The position numbers were made by a program, and so were the translations under genes. The notes beneath the pieces were generated by a model. It worked only from the letters and a program-made list of their open reading frames with translations. It was not told the origin of the DNA and searched no databases. From Acestrorhynchus altus (Eukaryota; Chordata; Actinopteri; Characiformes; Acestrorhynchidae), in contig CM067525.1 of the NCBI GenBank assembly GCA_034509495.1, positions 3,899,945-3,963,944 of the forward strand: a DNA stretch of 64,000 nt, read 5' to 3'. Shown piece after piece: positions 22,690 to 33,756 of the stretch (positions within the stretch are counted from its first letter, which is position 1; every line of letters begins with the position of its first letter).

Positions 22690-23044
22690 ACCTGTATACA
22701 CTCGAATGTTTGTGGCCACCCCTTCAAATGAATGCATTCCCATACGTAACACTGCACCCATTGCTGACACAGATGTGCAAACGCACCCACACAGCTTTGC
22801 TAGACCTTATAGAGAAGTACTGGCAGTAATAGGACTCTGGAGCAGATAAGCAAACGCGAATCTACTGGCACCAGGCCTAATGCTAGGCGTGGGCTGTTGG
22901 GTTATAAAGCCCCCCAGCATTGAGCTGCGGAGCAGTGGAACTGTGTTCTCTGGAATGTTGGTGCTCCGTCCGATACTTTTGGGATGAGTTGGGGGGTTAG
23001 GGATGAGGTCTCTTCGTGTTAAAATCCTCACAGCAATGCTCATC
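22690..23044 (+). mobile_element. Family A Tc1-derived element
   Basis: It starts with tatacactcgaatgtttgtg and runs through tgctgacacagatgtgca, aaagccccccagcattgagc and gatacttttgggatgagttg to aaaatcctcacagcaatgct. There the sequence switches without a gap to a different Tc1-like element. The right terminus is missing. Confidence 0.75.
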
Positions 23045-23284
23045 TAAACAGCAAAGCTGCTTCTGAAGAGTGAGATGACCAAAGAATGGAGCCAAAGTGT
23101 GGAGGCGCCAAAGATTTGGTGTCATGGTGTGGGTGCAGTTTTGTACAATGCCAGATTGCCTTTGGTCTTGATAACAGACCAAAGTTACACACATCTCCAG
23201 ATCTATCCCTGATTGAAAATGTGTGGGATGCTATTGGATGTTCTATCAACACTCCACCCCAACCACACCATCTGCTTGAGTTTC
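23045..23284 (+). pseudogene. Tc1-like transposase relic
   Basis: The plus strand reads SPDLSLIENVWD at about 23195-23231, the classic Tc1-like motif around the third catalytic acid. It is preceded by RQRFGVMVWV-like sequence at about 23107. The part with the second catalytic Asp is deleted between them. Confidence 0.8.
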
Positions 23285-23510
23285 CTGTGCTTCCTCGGGC
23301 TCCCTACTCTCCTGACATGGCACCGTGTGACTTCTAGCTTTCCCCTAAACCGGAAAATGCCCTTGAAAGGGAACATGTTTCAAAGAGGCGTTCCAGTGCT
23401 GCTTCTGACAGGAGCCAGGAGACGAGTATGGCAGCCCAAGAGGACCGGAGGAGATCAGTGTACAATTGTTGTATCTGAATACGAGTATTTTTCATGAGCA
23501 CAGGTCCGAG
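23285..23510 (+). pseudogene. Mariner-family transposase C-terminal relic
   Basis: The plus strand reads APYSPDMAPCDF, then a stop, then LSPKPENALEREHV. YSPD-x-APCDF followed by L-P-K-L is diagnostic of mariner transposases, distinct from the Tc1 motif just upstream. The premature stop at 23335-23337 and divergence mark it as dead. Confidence 0.75.
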
Positions 23511-24294
23511 TCTTACCCACTCCATCAGTCTACACTAGGTTCAACTGGACAAGTGTCCAGTGAGCGTTTGAGCTGAGAAATTAGGACATTTTAAGTTGGC
23601 CTTTGGCTTCGGCTACAAGAGAAGGTCGATAACATCACTTACAAAAGTTTAGAGTGTGATTCAGAGTGTTAGCAAAAGAACACAAAGAGTGGAAAGAAGT
23701 CAGCAAACCACTGGGTGGAAATATCTATAATTTATTCCAGTCTGAAGACCATACTGTGCTGCGCTGAATCTGATATTCGTCTGTGGTAATTAGAGCAGGA
23801 ACACTGAGATTTGCAAACAGACACAGACTTTAAAAGTAATAAAGCTTCAATATAGCGCCACATCCACAGCTCTTCGAACTATTCAAACATCACACAGATA
23901 CACTATAAATAAGTGAGCGAAGGCCACTCAGTCTGCAGGTATTCGCTGGCACTTGATTTCACTAATGAACTCTCTTCTTTAACGAGACGAACCTAATTAG
24001 TAAAGGTTCTGTGTTATGGTGCATGGCTTAGTCCGTAAAAGCTGACTGCCCACATGCTGAGGGTTAATTTAACGCAGTATTCCTCATTAAACTGTGGGAA
24101 ATGTCTTTACTTATAAACCAATATCCAAGTGTTTACATTCAAACTTAATTTTTATGTGATATTAAGGGGAGTTTAATCATTTGTATAAAAGTGCATATCA
24201 GCGATTACTTGAGTTGCCACTCGTTTAAATGTAAATGTGCACATAAACCCACCGTGCGACAATACACAAACAGGCACACTAGTGAAATCACAGT
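23511..24294. other. Unique-looking stretch, possible conserved non-coding DNA
   Basis: No repeats were recognised at 23700-24170. The sequence has mixed composition and taattag-type homeodomain core words (23788, 23995). Whether it is conserved needs an alignment. Confidence 0.3.
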
Positions 24295-24432
24295 GTGAGC
24301 AGTGAGCACGTGTGTCCAGAGGGGTGGGCAACCCTATCCACAGTGTCTGGGGAGCAGCTGCTGGGTTAAGTTCAGTCATGTCCTGCCAGTTCAGGGAATT
24401 GAACCAGCAACCTGCCAGTCTCAAGTCACTTA
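24295..24432 (-). mobile_element. tRNA-derived SINE, type 2
   Basis: Shares agttcagtcatgtcctgcc and ttcaggga-attgaaccag with the copy at 36945-37065. In reverse, the B-box-like ggttcaattccc lies upstream of a CAGGACATGACTGAA segment. Its far end (gtggataggg, tgcccacccc on minus) matches the body of a common fish SINE. Confidence 0.7.
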
Positions 24433-24544
24433 TAGTTTCTATAGCTCTGTTCTGGACAACCAGCTACTCTTGCTGACCACAAAGGTGAGGTGCAGGTCAC
24501 CTCGAACAAGCCTACTGTCTGGCTTCAGGACTACGGTCATCATT

Positions 24545-25082
24545 GTGTTATCAGTGAGTAATCCAGCTCCGAAAAACAGCTAAAATACACTTGTTTCCAA
24601 TTAAATCAAATCCCAGTTCAGATCTTAAAAGCAGATTCCAGTGCATGTTTACTTCTCTGTCCATGTGAACATGATCAACCTGCATACAGACTCTGACTGA
24701 TCAGAGAGAGGGGGCGGGGCTGATGACATCACTGAGCCAGATATTGGGTTATAGAGGAAAATGAGAAGGCAGGGGCTGTTTGCGCACTTTCTTTGTTCAC
24801 ACACTCTCACATTTCAGAATAAAAGTCCTGAGCCGGGATTATACTCATACATAAATAAAGGGACATTTAGATTGTTATTGTTTATTTTATTTGGACCACT
24901 GTCAAGTATTTTAAAAAACATATTATAAATATGATTATCAATTGCATTTTTAGCTCAAAAACACTCATAGTGATCAATTTCTAACAGGATTAAAGTTCTT
25001 CATCTTCTATAAATTCTCTTCTAAATTTCTGATGAATGAAAGTTTGTCACCATGCCACAGAATTGGCCAAATGTTCTAAAAG
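24545..25082 (+). repeat. Family F dispersed repeat, copy 2
   Basis: One of the fuller copies. In order it has cagctaaaatacacttg, ccagtgcatgtttacttctc, ggggcggggc (GC box, 24711-24720), TGACATCA (24724-24731), atattgggttatagagg, ttcagaataaaagtcctgag and a final cagaattggccaaatg. No coding frame. See copy 1 for the copy list. Confidence 0.88.
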
Positions 25083-25295
25083 TTAATGTCCATTCCTAAA
25101 ATCCGATCTCTGTTTCATATGCGGCAAATTTAAGGTGGATTTATTTCTACACAGTATCCATCAGCTCAGTTTATTCAGCTTTGAGTGACACTTCTGGAAG
25201 GTCATCCTCCATCCATTATCACGCTCTTATCGAAAATCTCTAATGACTTATAATAAATGCTTAGAAGTTAATGTCGGCCCCATCCCTCCACCCCA

Positions 25296-25348
<53 letters not shown>

Positions 25349-25759
25349 CCTGTCTCTCGGGTTCAGTGCATTCTCTGAATACCCAATGAACACCTGCGAA
25401 GCACAATCCGAATTAGAATTCTGGGGCGTTTCACAGACTCTTAATTATGGCAGCTTCACATGCTAATCATCTGCAGGCACAAACAGGCCTAAACCATACA
25501 GCAAACATTACCACTTACTGTCTGAAACTGATATTCTCTCTCTCTTTCTCTGCCTGTCTCGCCTTCATTGTTCTCCTCTTTCAGTCCCTCTCTTTTTTCC
25601 TGCTCTCTCTCTTATCGCTCTCTCTCTCTCCTTTTCTTTAGATGTCAGCCCATAAATTACTAAGGAACGTACTTCTTAAGTAGGTGTTAGAAATAATGCA
25701 GTGTAAGTAAAAGGTATTATGGTAGACGTAGAGGTTGATAAGCCCTGCTTACATGAGAA
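25083..25759. other. Unassigned stretch with CT-rich tracts
   Basis: Contains a (CT)n run at 25302-25342 and CT-rich sequence at about 25535-25640. Nothing else is recognised. Confidence 0.5.
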
Positions 25760-26060
25760 TTTATAGGAGACAGTCGCACATGCCAGATATTGTTACTGAC
25801 CACGTTTCGATCAAATGCACTTGTGCCTACAATGTTTTGTGTTTTAAAAGGACTAAAAACACTATGCTTTTCAGAGTTGGATATTGATCATCCAGAGTTT
25901 TTTGAGCTGAAAGTGCAAGAACTTTATTATTAGAATAATCATTAGACAATGGTTCCATTGACTTTTATTCTGAAATTTGAACACTGTGTGAGCAAAACAG
26001 CCCCTCCCTTCTCATTTTCCTCTATAATATCTGGGTCAGTGATGTCTTTAGCTCATTAGC
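25760..26060 (-). repeat. Family F dispersed repeat, inverted copy
   Basis: Carries ataggagacagtcgcacatg, agcccctcccttctcatttt and ctctataatatctgggtcag, each the reverse complement of family F words. It lies 0.7 kb from the plus-strand copy, forming an inverted pair. Confidence 0.85.
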
Positions 26061-26104
26061 ATAAGATCATACCAAGAGCAAGGCATGTGTAAGATCTCAA
26101 GGTA

Positions 26105-26375
26105 ACCTAAGCCAATGTTAATGTTCTCCATCAGGAGAACACTGAACAACAATGGTGAGCATTGCAGGGTCGCAAGGAGAACCATGGAGAAAACAGATGG
26201 CTATCGGAACAATTTTTTGGTTGAAATGAGAAGAATTATGTTTGAAGAAGGTAAAACACTACATTTCAGCATAAGAACCTGATCTCATCTGTGAAACATG
26301 GTGATGGTAGTATCATCGATTCTAAAAGGAAATGTCAGGACATCTGTCCTTGAGCTGAATATCAAGGGTAATATT
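26105..26375 (+). pseudogene. Tc1-like element, internally deleted
   Basis: A gagaacactgaacaacaatgg segment is followed by a NLISSVKHGDGSII reading at about 26272-26320, and then by aaatgtcaggacatctgtcc. These belong to one Tc1-like transposase gene, but the segments between them, including the DET region, are deleted. It is not functional. Confidence 0.75.
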
Positions 26376-26690
26376 GGTGTAGAAGTATTCATTTCATAGT
26401 GGTTCCTGGTCCTTGGTTCACCCTCAACCCTCCACTGAGGGTTGTATTAGGTCTTCTTCCAGAACTTGAAGTGTTTACCTCCCAATAATCCCTGGAACTG
26501 ATGATCTTGGAATCTGCAGTTGCACAGAACTGATTAAAGAGACAGTCCTGACTTATCTACAATCATCGTGTCAGATTTGCACTGAGCTCCTTGGACTTTC
26601 CCATTGTGCAGTGGTCAGTTAATCCAATGAGTGCTGTCCAGCAAGCCTTTTTATGTGGGCAAAGAGAAGTTACCAGCCGTAGCCCATCAT
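26376..26690. repeat. Unclassified transposon-like repeat
   Basis: The text ttggttcaccctcaaccctc, aactgatgatcttggaatct and gagctccttggactttccca resembles a recurrent fish repeat that I recall, but I cannot name its class. It directly follows the Tc1 relic and precedes a CT microsatellite. Confidence 0.4.
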
Positions 26691-26719
26691 GATCACTAAC
26701 GGGAAGTTAGTAGGCCTTG

Positions 26720-26767
<48 letters not shown>

Positions 26768-26915
26768 CCCATCTACACACACACACATGGGAAGGTGTGT
26801 ATAATTCTTTGCCTCTGCAGGTGTTGATTAGAAAACAGACGTTTGGTGTGAAACATGACTCTCACCTTATATCACGCTGTTGTTCATTTCTTCCCTCACT
26901 CATCCTTCCCCCCCC

Positions 26916-26968
<53 letters not shown>
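26720..26968. repeat. Two (CT)n microsatellites
   Basis: CT runs at 26720-26765 and 26923-26966. The 124-codon plus frame linking them is largely low-complexity. Confidence 0.96.
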
Positions 26969-26969
<1 letters not shown>

Positions 26970-27359
26970 CGCTCGGGGCAACAGCCGTGTTTGTGTATGT
27001 GACGAGGGCACTGATGTATTGAATCTTTGCCGACCCCAGGTTTATCCCCTCTTATTTCCATAGTTATCACAGCCCTCTTCACTCGCGGGGCGAATTTTTG
27101 CAAGCATTTGCATTTTCTCGCCCCGGACCGCCTATCTGGACTGAGGCACTCCTTAAATAACTTCAGCCCACGCTGCAGCAGGCGGCCCACCCTCGCAGGG
27201 GATATTTAAAAGCTCATCTCGATCAGTCATCAATAATTAACATTAGATTAAGTAAATAAATTAGGATCAGGTTATTTGAGGCTCTGAGTAAGCTCTATTA
27301 AAGATGTGCAGTAAACACGGCAGGAGACTGACAGCGACGCAGAGTTGGGCCTGGCTTGG
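26969..27359. other. Unique-looking stretch, possible conserved non-coding DNA
   Basis: At 27040-27300 the sequence has balanced composition with motifs such as taataattaacattagatt and no repeat resemblance. Function unknown. Confidence 0.3.
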
Positions 27360-27672
27360 GCTTCAAAGAGCAACAGCAGTGAAGTAGCAGAAACACTGTC
27401 TGGAAGCTGGTAATGTTGCATGTTTGACTTTGCACCAAATGAATGTCTGCTGACAGTATCTTAAAATAAGTCTCGAGACAGCAGTGACATCAGTGGGGAC
27501 GAGGGGACCGGCTTAAAACAGTGCTGTCAAGGTTGGTAGCAATTGTGGACAAGGGCTGTATTAGTGATGTTGGAAGCCAGTATTGTGTTAATGCTCTGCT
27601 AGAGGTTGTGAATGACAGCTGTAGTCAGTGCTCTAATGCTGCGGTAGTGATCTTGGAGGAGGTCTGTAGCCA
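27360..27672. repeat. Family J repeat, copy 1
   Basis: aaagagcaacagcagtgaag, a following gaagctggta segment and a series of diverged phrases containing ggctgta, agtgatgtt and gctctgct resemble 52860-53070 and 54010-54180. It looks like an old repeat with an internally repeated right half. Class unknown. Confidence 0.5.
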
Positions 27673-27675
27673 ACA

Positions 27676-27710
27676 TAATAATAATTATAATAATAATAAT
27701 AACAAAAATT
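27676..27710. repeat. (AAT)n microsatellite
   Basis: About ten imperfect AAT/TAA units. Confidence 0.9.
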
Positions 27711-27801
27711 ACCACTTGAAAGTGTCTTTCCAAAATCCAGATGTTATGTGCCATGTTTGAGCAAGAGCATAGATTTGTTTTTTAACAAAATCGTATTTGG
27801 G

Positions 27802-27905
27802 CAGCATGGTGGTATCAGGGCAGCATGGTGGCACCGCTGTTAAGTGCCTGTGTCACTGAGCTTCAGGGGACTGGGGATGTGGGTTCAATGCTAGTGTTAG
27901 ATTTC
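27802..27905 (+). mobile_element. Degenerate tRNA-like SINE head
   Basis: gcagcatggtggcaccgctg followed by ggggatgtgggttcaatgct has A- and B-box-like words in tRNA spacing, and resembles the common gggcggcacggtggc fish repeat. gggcagcatggtgg is duplicated at 27799 and 27819. Confidence 0.5.
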
Positions 27906-28065
27906 CTTGACTTTTAATTCAATCTATCATTCTACTTTCCACAATTAAAGGGAGATTAAAACAGAGAATATAGTTAATAGCCAAGGTCTGGTTTTACTGT
28001 CAGCCACAATCATTGATGTTAGTTGGTTGGGCAACACCTTTTCAGGCCTAAAGGACCTCTATGCA

Positions 28066-28160
28066 CCAGTGAGCTGTGGAGCAGTTGAACTGGGGTGCTG
28101 ATGGAGCTCCATCCAATACTTTTGGGATGATCATCCAACATCCTGACCTCACTAACATCA
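28066..28160 (+). mobile_element. Family A Tc1-derived fragment
   Basis: tgagctgtggagcagttgaa, ggagctccatccaatacttt and catcctgacctcactaacat match the family A body. Short and internally shortened. Confidence 0.65.
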
Positions 28161-28385
28161 CCCACCAACATCATCAGTTTGGTTGAAAAGTTTGACCAAC
28201 ATCACCAAAAGGGTTGGAAAGCATGACCAGCTGATCAAGTTAAACCTGACCAGTATAACTAGCAAGCCCACTCTGGTCAGCCACCACGAGTAACATGGCC
28301 AAACCTGGACAAGCACCCACGTATAGGCTTTGAGCAGCTTTTCAACAACCTTGACCAGCAAATACCAACCTAGACCACCTGAAAG
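28160..28385 (-). repeat. Family K degenerate ACCAGC-type tandem repeat, copy 1
   Basis: The minus strand is rich in repeated tggtca, gctggtc and ttggtc words, as at 47935-48170 on plus. Unit length is irregular (about 10-25 bp). It encodes nothing convincing. Confidence 0.6.
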
Positions 28386-28905
28386 CAGTTACGGGGCAAA
28401 GTTGGTCTCAAGGATGGCGCTGAAATCTTGAGAACAAAACTAACCAACCATAGAAATCCTAAAACCCAATGAATTCATAATTCAGCAAAAGCAAACATCT
28501 ACCTATATATTTCTCCAGTTTGTGATCTCCATAAGCTTACTCCCACAAGTCTGAATGAAGAGACACTGATGCAATGGCTCAGAAGAGGCAGATGAGGCAG
28601 ATTTAGCACCACTTCACCTCTCAGATCCAAACATACTGGTCCAGGCTGTAGGTCAGCCTGAAGGCATTTCCCAGCTGGAAAGCACTGTCCATGCGAGGAG
28701 AAAGTTTGTTGCATCAGTCTGCCGCAGTCAACCGAAACTATTTAAAGCAAAAGACCGACTGATGGGACGAGATGGGCCACTAGAACCCAATTAGTTCACT
28801 GTAAAAATAACTCGTCTTCCCAACGAAAAAATGAACACAAGCTGGGTCTAACTTGCGAATATTGCCTTTCTAGAAACCAACTTGTTTTGCTTAGACATAG
28901 TAGCT
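28386..28905. other. Unassigned stretch
   Basis: No feature recognised. Confidence 0.45.
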
Positions 28906-29354
28906 TCACTTATGGACAAAAGTATTGGGACACCTGCTCATTCATTTCTTCTTATGAATTCAAGGGTATTAAAAAGAGTTTATCCTGCCTTTGTTGGAGA
29001 AACTGTCTCTACTGTCCAGAGAAGTTGTTCTACCATTGCATTCAGTGACAAGAGGAATGGATGATCACCGCCCTACCTCGTCCCCAACTCCCAAACCTGT
29101 CCTGAAAGTGTGATGAAGCTCCATCATTCAAGAGAACAGTTCCACTTCACCAGACCGCAGTGCTGGGGGCTGTATACCCCCCTAGCCCTGGCTTTCGGCA
29201 TAATGCCAATAGGTTCATCTATAGGTTTATCTGTTTCAGTCCTATTCTATTGACATCTACAGGGACTAGACAGGCTTTGTGCATTTGCACATCTGTGTCA
29301 GCAATAGGTGCAATCACATTCATTAGAATGGGTGTCCAAAATCTGGATTACTGC
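28906..29354 (-). mobile_element. Family A Tc1-derived element, near full length
   Basis: The best-preserved copy. Its left end is tatggacaaaagtattggga, and its body includes agagtttatcctgcctttgt, atggatgatcaccgccc, ctgggggctgtatacc and gcaataggtgcaatcaca. Its right end, gggtgtccaaaatctgg, is an imperfect inverted match to the left. About 450 bp long. No open transposase remains. Confidence 0.8.
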
Positions 29355-29406
29355 ACAACTTAGCACAGTTTGAGGTGAGTATATGCTACCTGGGTTCATC
29401 AGAAAC

Positions 29407-29790
29407 CTTAACTATACAGTTGAACGGAGACTCTAGTACCCTGTTGGGCCTCTAGCCTGAAGACAAGATGAGATATGGTTGAGCATGGAGGCCATACAGG
29501 TTCCATATGGGATCCTGCAGCACATTTAGCCACAGATATTGCAGCTGGACATGTAAATCCTGCAGACTCATAGGTAAACTGATTGCAGAGCTCAACCTGA
29601 CTGTACTTGGATCCCAAACAGAACCTGGATTCATCACTAAATACGATACAGGTCCAGTATGTAACAGTCCAGGGTTCTCGGGCACAGCACCTCTGCAAAC
29701 GAAGGCGGCAGTAGCATGGTCAGAAGGGTCTAAATGTCGAGCAGTTTGTTGAAATGCCCACCCTGCCTCTTTCAGCCCAGTGATGTTCCG
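29407..29790 (-). pseudogene. Tc1-like transposase relic
   Basis: The minus strand reads VFSDESRFCLGS at about 29630, the first catalytic Asp region of Tc1-like transposases. It then jumps to a C-terminal reading that ends near the terminal gactctagtaccctgttggg word. That terminal word is shared with 41584. The catalytic middle is deleted. Confidence 0.8.
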
Positions 29791-29838
29791 TCAAAGTCTG
29801 TCAGTATGGCAAAATGTCTATAGTCGTAGAGACAAGCA

Positions 29839-29930
29839 GTACACTACCCAAAAGTAGCCTCTGAGAACCTTTTAAACACCTTATTGCACCAAAATCAGAC
29901 CACATTTTTTATGTAACTGTCTGAGACTTG
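29839..29930 (+). mobile_element. Family B repeat, copy
   Basis: Begins gtacactacccaaaagtagc, with a shortened body and an end resembling the shared tctgcctgaga word (ctgtctgagacttg). It sits about 50 bp from the Tc1 relic. Confidence 0.65.
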
Positions 29931-30066
29931 CATTTCTATCTGGGTATTTTTTTTTGTACATGTGATTTTTCACCAAACCCTTGCTTCAGGCAGTTTGTTT
30001 ACAAGGAAGTCTGATTACCGAGAACCAGTAAACAATGGAATGGAAAGCCTTTGTAACATTCACAGG

Positions 30067-30067
<1 letters not shown>

Positions 30068-30119
<52 letters not shown>

Positions 30120-30134
30120 CTCTCGCTCTCTCTT
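30068..30134. repeat. (CT)n microsatellite
   Basis: About 33 CT dimers with CG interruptions at the right end. Confidence 0.97.
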
Positions 30135-30149
30135 TAACATGGTTCTTGT

Positions 30150-30610
30150 CTGTAACCATGAAAATTAATTAAACATCATTGCACTAATAAAATCCAATAT
30201 GCTGTGTATGGATTTACAAGTCCGAACACAGATCAAACAGCACAAGTGCATAAATATAATCCTATTAGCTCTCCGTAATACAGCTTTACACTTCACATTA
30301 GGCAGCTGAGCCCTAAAAAAGGCTCGTAAAGCTGGTGAAATGACGACAGTTTAATATCGTAATTAGTCCCTATCGTACAGTGAGGCTTCTCTCTTGTCTA
30401 AAGAGCCATATGTTCTTAATAGAGCCAATCCATCATGCTATTCCACCTCCTCTGTTGGAGTGCAGGCTCTCGTCTCCATGTAGTGCTCAGGGCCATCGCG
30501 TGCGGTAGGCTGGGCAGCTTTTTTGGCCGGACAGTGAACTGGGAGGCCGGCTGATGGGCCATTAGAATGGCATATGCCTGAGATGCTCGTAACCTGCTTA
30601 TTAATTAGCT
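30150..30610. other. Unique stretch, candidate conserved non-coding element
   Basis: No repeat resemblance. It has homeodomain-type words (gaaaattaattaaac, cttattaattagctgtcagg) and an evenly mixed composition, which is what vertebrate distal enhancers often look like. This is inference only. Confidence 0.3.
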
Positions 30611-30914
30611 GTCAGGTGGCTGCCCTCAGGTGTGGAGAACAGATGGGGCAGGTAACACTCAGCAAGCGAAGATGGAGGAGATACCACACAAATACACCCA
30701 CAAAAACCCCTTTAGGAGTACAGATATTCTGACAAACACAGTTGTGTTCAGTGCTTATTACACTGTTACATCCTCTACAGGCCAAAAAGAGCTCTGTAGG
30801 CTTATGAATCATGATGGTATGGAAGGGGTGTAACAATAAGAGACGTTAACATCACAATACAAAACACACCAGTTCACACACCAGGATAATTTAGTGTAGT
30901 CAGTTCACCTGATC

Positions 30915-30985
30915 GCCACGTTTTTGGAACGTGGGAGAAATCCGGGGGGAGTCCCCAGAGGAAACCCACGCAGACATAATGTGTC
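30915..30985 (-). repeat. Family H teleost interspersed repeat fragment
   Basis: tttttggaacgtgggagaaa, ccccagaggaaacccacgca and gacataatgt match the reverse of the common gtttcctcc...cagtccaaagac fish repeat. Confidence 0.65.
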
Positions 30986-31624
30986 CAATGTACAACAACT
31001 TGGACATGGACAACAGTCCTGTAGAACCACACGATACCATCAAACTATATACTAGAATTTGTGGCAATTTTAGACCTGGTACAGTAGTGGATTGATGGAA
31101 TTCTTCCGAGAGAGGTGCCGAAAATCTGTAACTACCAACCCCAAGACCTCGCAGACTGCTAAATATTCACACAAGCAAGTGCTGCAACAGTGGCCTTCAC
31201 TTTGGTGTTTTCTAACGTTCTATTCCCTCCTCCTCCAAGACTTTTCATGGGTAGAGGATGGGTATTTCAGTCCTTTAAGCCAGTCTTCAAAAACATTGTG
31301 TTTTCTCTGCATTACCTCGCACACATCACCCGCTCGCTAGCAATCAATCCTCTGATGAGCTGAATCAATCATATTAGAGCAGGGAAACAATAAAGCAGAC
31401 AGCGATGTTTCTCCCTAGCACTGGATCCTCTTCTCTATGAACCTATTTATATTTGTCATCAGATGTAATTTACACCTGGTTGCATAAGTTTCTGTTAGAC
31501 AGAAAATAATCCGATGTCTTGTGTTCCGTGTCTACGTAAAAGGGTGGAAAACAAATCCTCGCTGTCAGAAAAAGAAAAGAATTCACATTATGATTTCCAT
31601 TTTAAGAATTCACCAATGTGTGAA
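30986..31624. other. Unassigned stretch
   Basis: No feature recognised. An 82-codon open frame at 31092-31340 has no domain. Confidence 0.45.
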
Positions 31625-31790
31625 CTTAAATTTGACACACTACAGTTAAACCCCCAACCTAATTTAAACCTCCACCTCGACCTACACATAACTACACCTA
31701 AATCTGACCTTAACATACAACTAAACTTAACCTACAGCTAGACATAACCAAAATGTAACCTACTACACCTAAATCTAAATTTAATCTGAT
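31625..31790 (-). repeat. Degenerate telomere-like (TTAGGT/TTAAGG-type) repeat
   Basis: The plus strand is a series of irregular ccaacctaat, aacctccacc, cacctaaatct and aacttaacctac phrases. On minus this is a diverged TTAGG-like tandem, similar to the other-strand array at 34895-35095. Confidence 0.6.
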
Positions 31791-31819
31791 TTGTATCTGA
31801 ATCTGAAGCGGTTGGTTCG

Positions 31820-32292
31820 TTCCTCAAGTCCTGTGCAGATCAGCTTTGTGGGGTCGTTGAGCACTTGTTAAACATGAGCCTGAAGCTGGGAAGAGAACCA
31901 CAGCTGATAAAGCTCTGTACTAAAAACATAGCACCTGAAGGACTTCTCATCTGATGAAGTCAGTGGAGATGCTGGTCCTTACCCATCTCAGCCTGGTGAA
32001 TGCATCAAAGAACCCTCTCCAGTTTGCCTACTAGCCTGGCATTGGTGTGGAACATGCTGTCATCTTCTACACAGAGCTCTTTCTCAACTGGCGACGCCTG
32101 GAAACGCTGTGAGAGTCACCTTCTTCAACTTCTCCAGTGCCTTGAACACTGAAGGGCAAGCTGGAACATGATGGTGTGGTCTGCCGAGAATCAGATGGAC
32201 TGTCTGCAATTATAGAACTACAGTGGAGCTGATTAAATGGACAGTATGTGCAGAACCAATGGGGTGGTTTTAATGATATGGCTGATTGGTGC
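31820..32292 (+). pseudogene. LINE reverse-transcriptase core relic
   Basis: The plus strand keeps segments of a CR1/L2-group reverse transcriptase: LKSCADQLCGVVEHLLNMSL at 31824, NPLQFAY at about 32017-32037, and a decayed version of the following dimer-of-Asp region. Multiple stops and frameshifts. The relative order fits one element. Confidence 0.78.
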
Positions 32293-33513
32293 ATGTCCCG
32301 AATTCTGGAAAATGTGTCCGAGAATCAGCCAGCACACAAATGGCTCACACATGGCACACAACCACGTACAGTTGCTGAAAGTCTACTCAAATTTCATCCA
32401 TTAGCAGAAAGCATGTGACTGCTTTCAGTTGCTGTGTTGAAAAGTGACATTTTGGCCAATTACCAACGAATGTGCCATTGAGACGATTTGAAATGTGATT
32501 TTTTTTTTTCCTCTTCTATTCATTGGCATTAAGGAGTGCTAATGAAAAAGCCCAGCAGATTTTGAGATTTTGTTCTGAAGTGAGTCATCGTTGCTCTTGT
32601 AACATTGAGCTCAGTAACCAACCTCTCTTCTTTCAGGTAGCAGAGGCTGAGCTAAAGGTTCGTCGTAAATTGGCTCCTTCTCTCTGAAAACGCCTTATTT
32701 TCCCCTTAAACTCTGAGGATTGTAAAATTAGACGTGGTCTTATTGGCTGTGTGCCCTTTGCCCTGCAGCACAGTCCATCTGGTGACAGACGTTTACAGCA
32801 TGTTCGCCAGTTTCACTGATGTAATCTTAATTTTCCAAATCAGGTTTGGGTAAACTGACCTGCTGTTAACATGCATGACCTGCATGACCCTGTTTTATGG
32901 GGTCATTGCTCGAACAGGGCTTACGCACCAATCTGTTTGTGTCTCTTACATTACGTTGTCTTTTTAATGTGGCCTATCTGAACACACTCCTAAATTCAAA
33001 GCCGGACCACCCTATACACTCGGTTGTGTAGGGCCCTGCTTATTAATGTAGCCCCCCCCCTTTGCCTCAAGTTAGAGAAAGTTAGTGTCTCATATTGGTC
33101 TTAAAATGAAGTGAGACGATCCTTTAGGACATGAGAAGTATTAAAAAGGACTGCGGGAACAGCAGTCAGGTGAACTTGAGGTTGGATTGTTAATAAATAA
33201 TGGTCTGGTCACCAGATCTGTGGGAAGACAGAGGGTTTTATGGTTTATGATTTATGGTTTTACGCTGTTCAGTACTCATTTAAAGTGGCAGTAGTCCAAT
33301 AATAGTATTCCTGGATGGAGGAGGACAAAATAATCAGTTTATCCGAGTACCAGAACAACCATTCCTCAAAGGTCTAACAAATGATTTCTAAAACGGGTCT
33401 CTGGGTCTGGAGATTTTATACCTTTACATCTTTGGGTTGCATCCGGCATTCTTCTGCAGCACCGCTAGCTAATGGCACCCTGTTTAAAGTATAAGACATT
33501 TTTTCTTCTATAT
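32293..33513. other. Mostly unassigned stretch
   Basis: No exon or family was recognised in about 1.2 kb. It contains a poly-T run at 32502 and a poly-C run at 33052. Confidence 0.45.
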
Positions 33514-33735
33514 GGAGGAACCTCTTAAGGACACTTGAAGAACCTTTAAGAGTTCTTCGAGATACAGACACTGTTAAAAGTGCAAGATGCTTAGGAAACC
33601 TTTGGAAGTTCTTCAACTTGAAATAGTGGAGGAACCTTCAGTAGCCTCTAAGAGCCATGTCCTTTTATTGAAGGTTCTTACAAAGCACCATAAGAGGTGA
33701 AGAACCACCAAGAACCACAGTTCTTTTGGTGGATA
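33514..33735. repeat. GAAGAACC-type degenerate repeat
   Basis: The words aggaacctcttaagg, ttgaagaacctttaag, gaaggttcttac, gaagaaccacc and agttcttttggt recur on both strands. This is like the common fish aaggttctt/aagaacctt element and gives extensive self-complementarity. Confidence 0.6.
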
Positions 33736-33756
33736 AAGCCTTTCAGTGGTTTCGTT

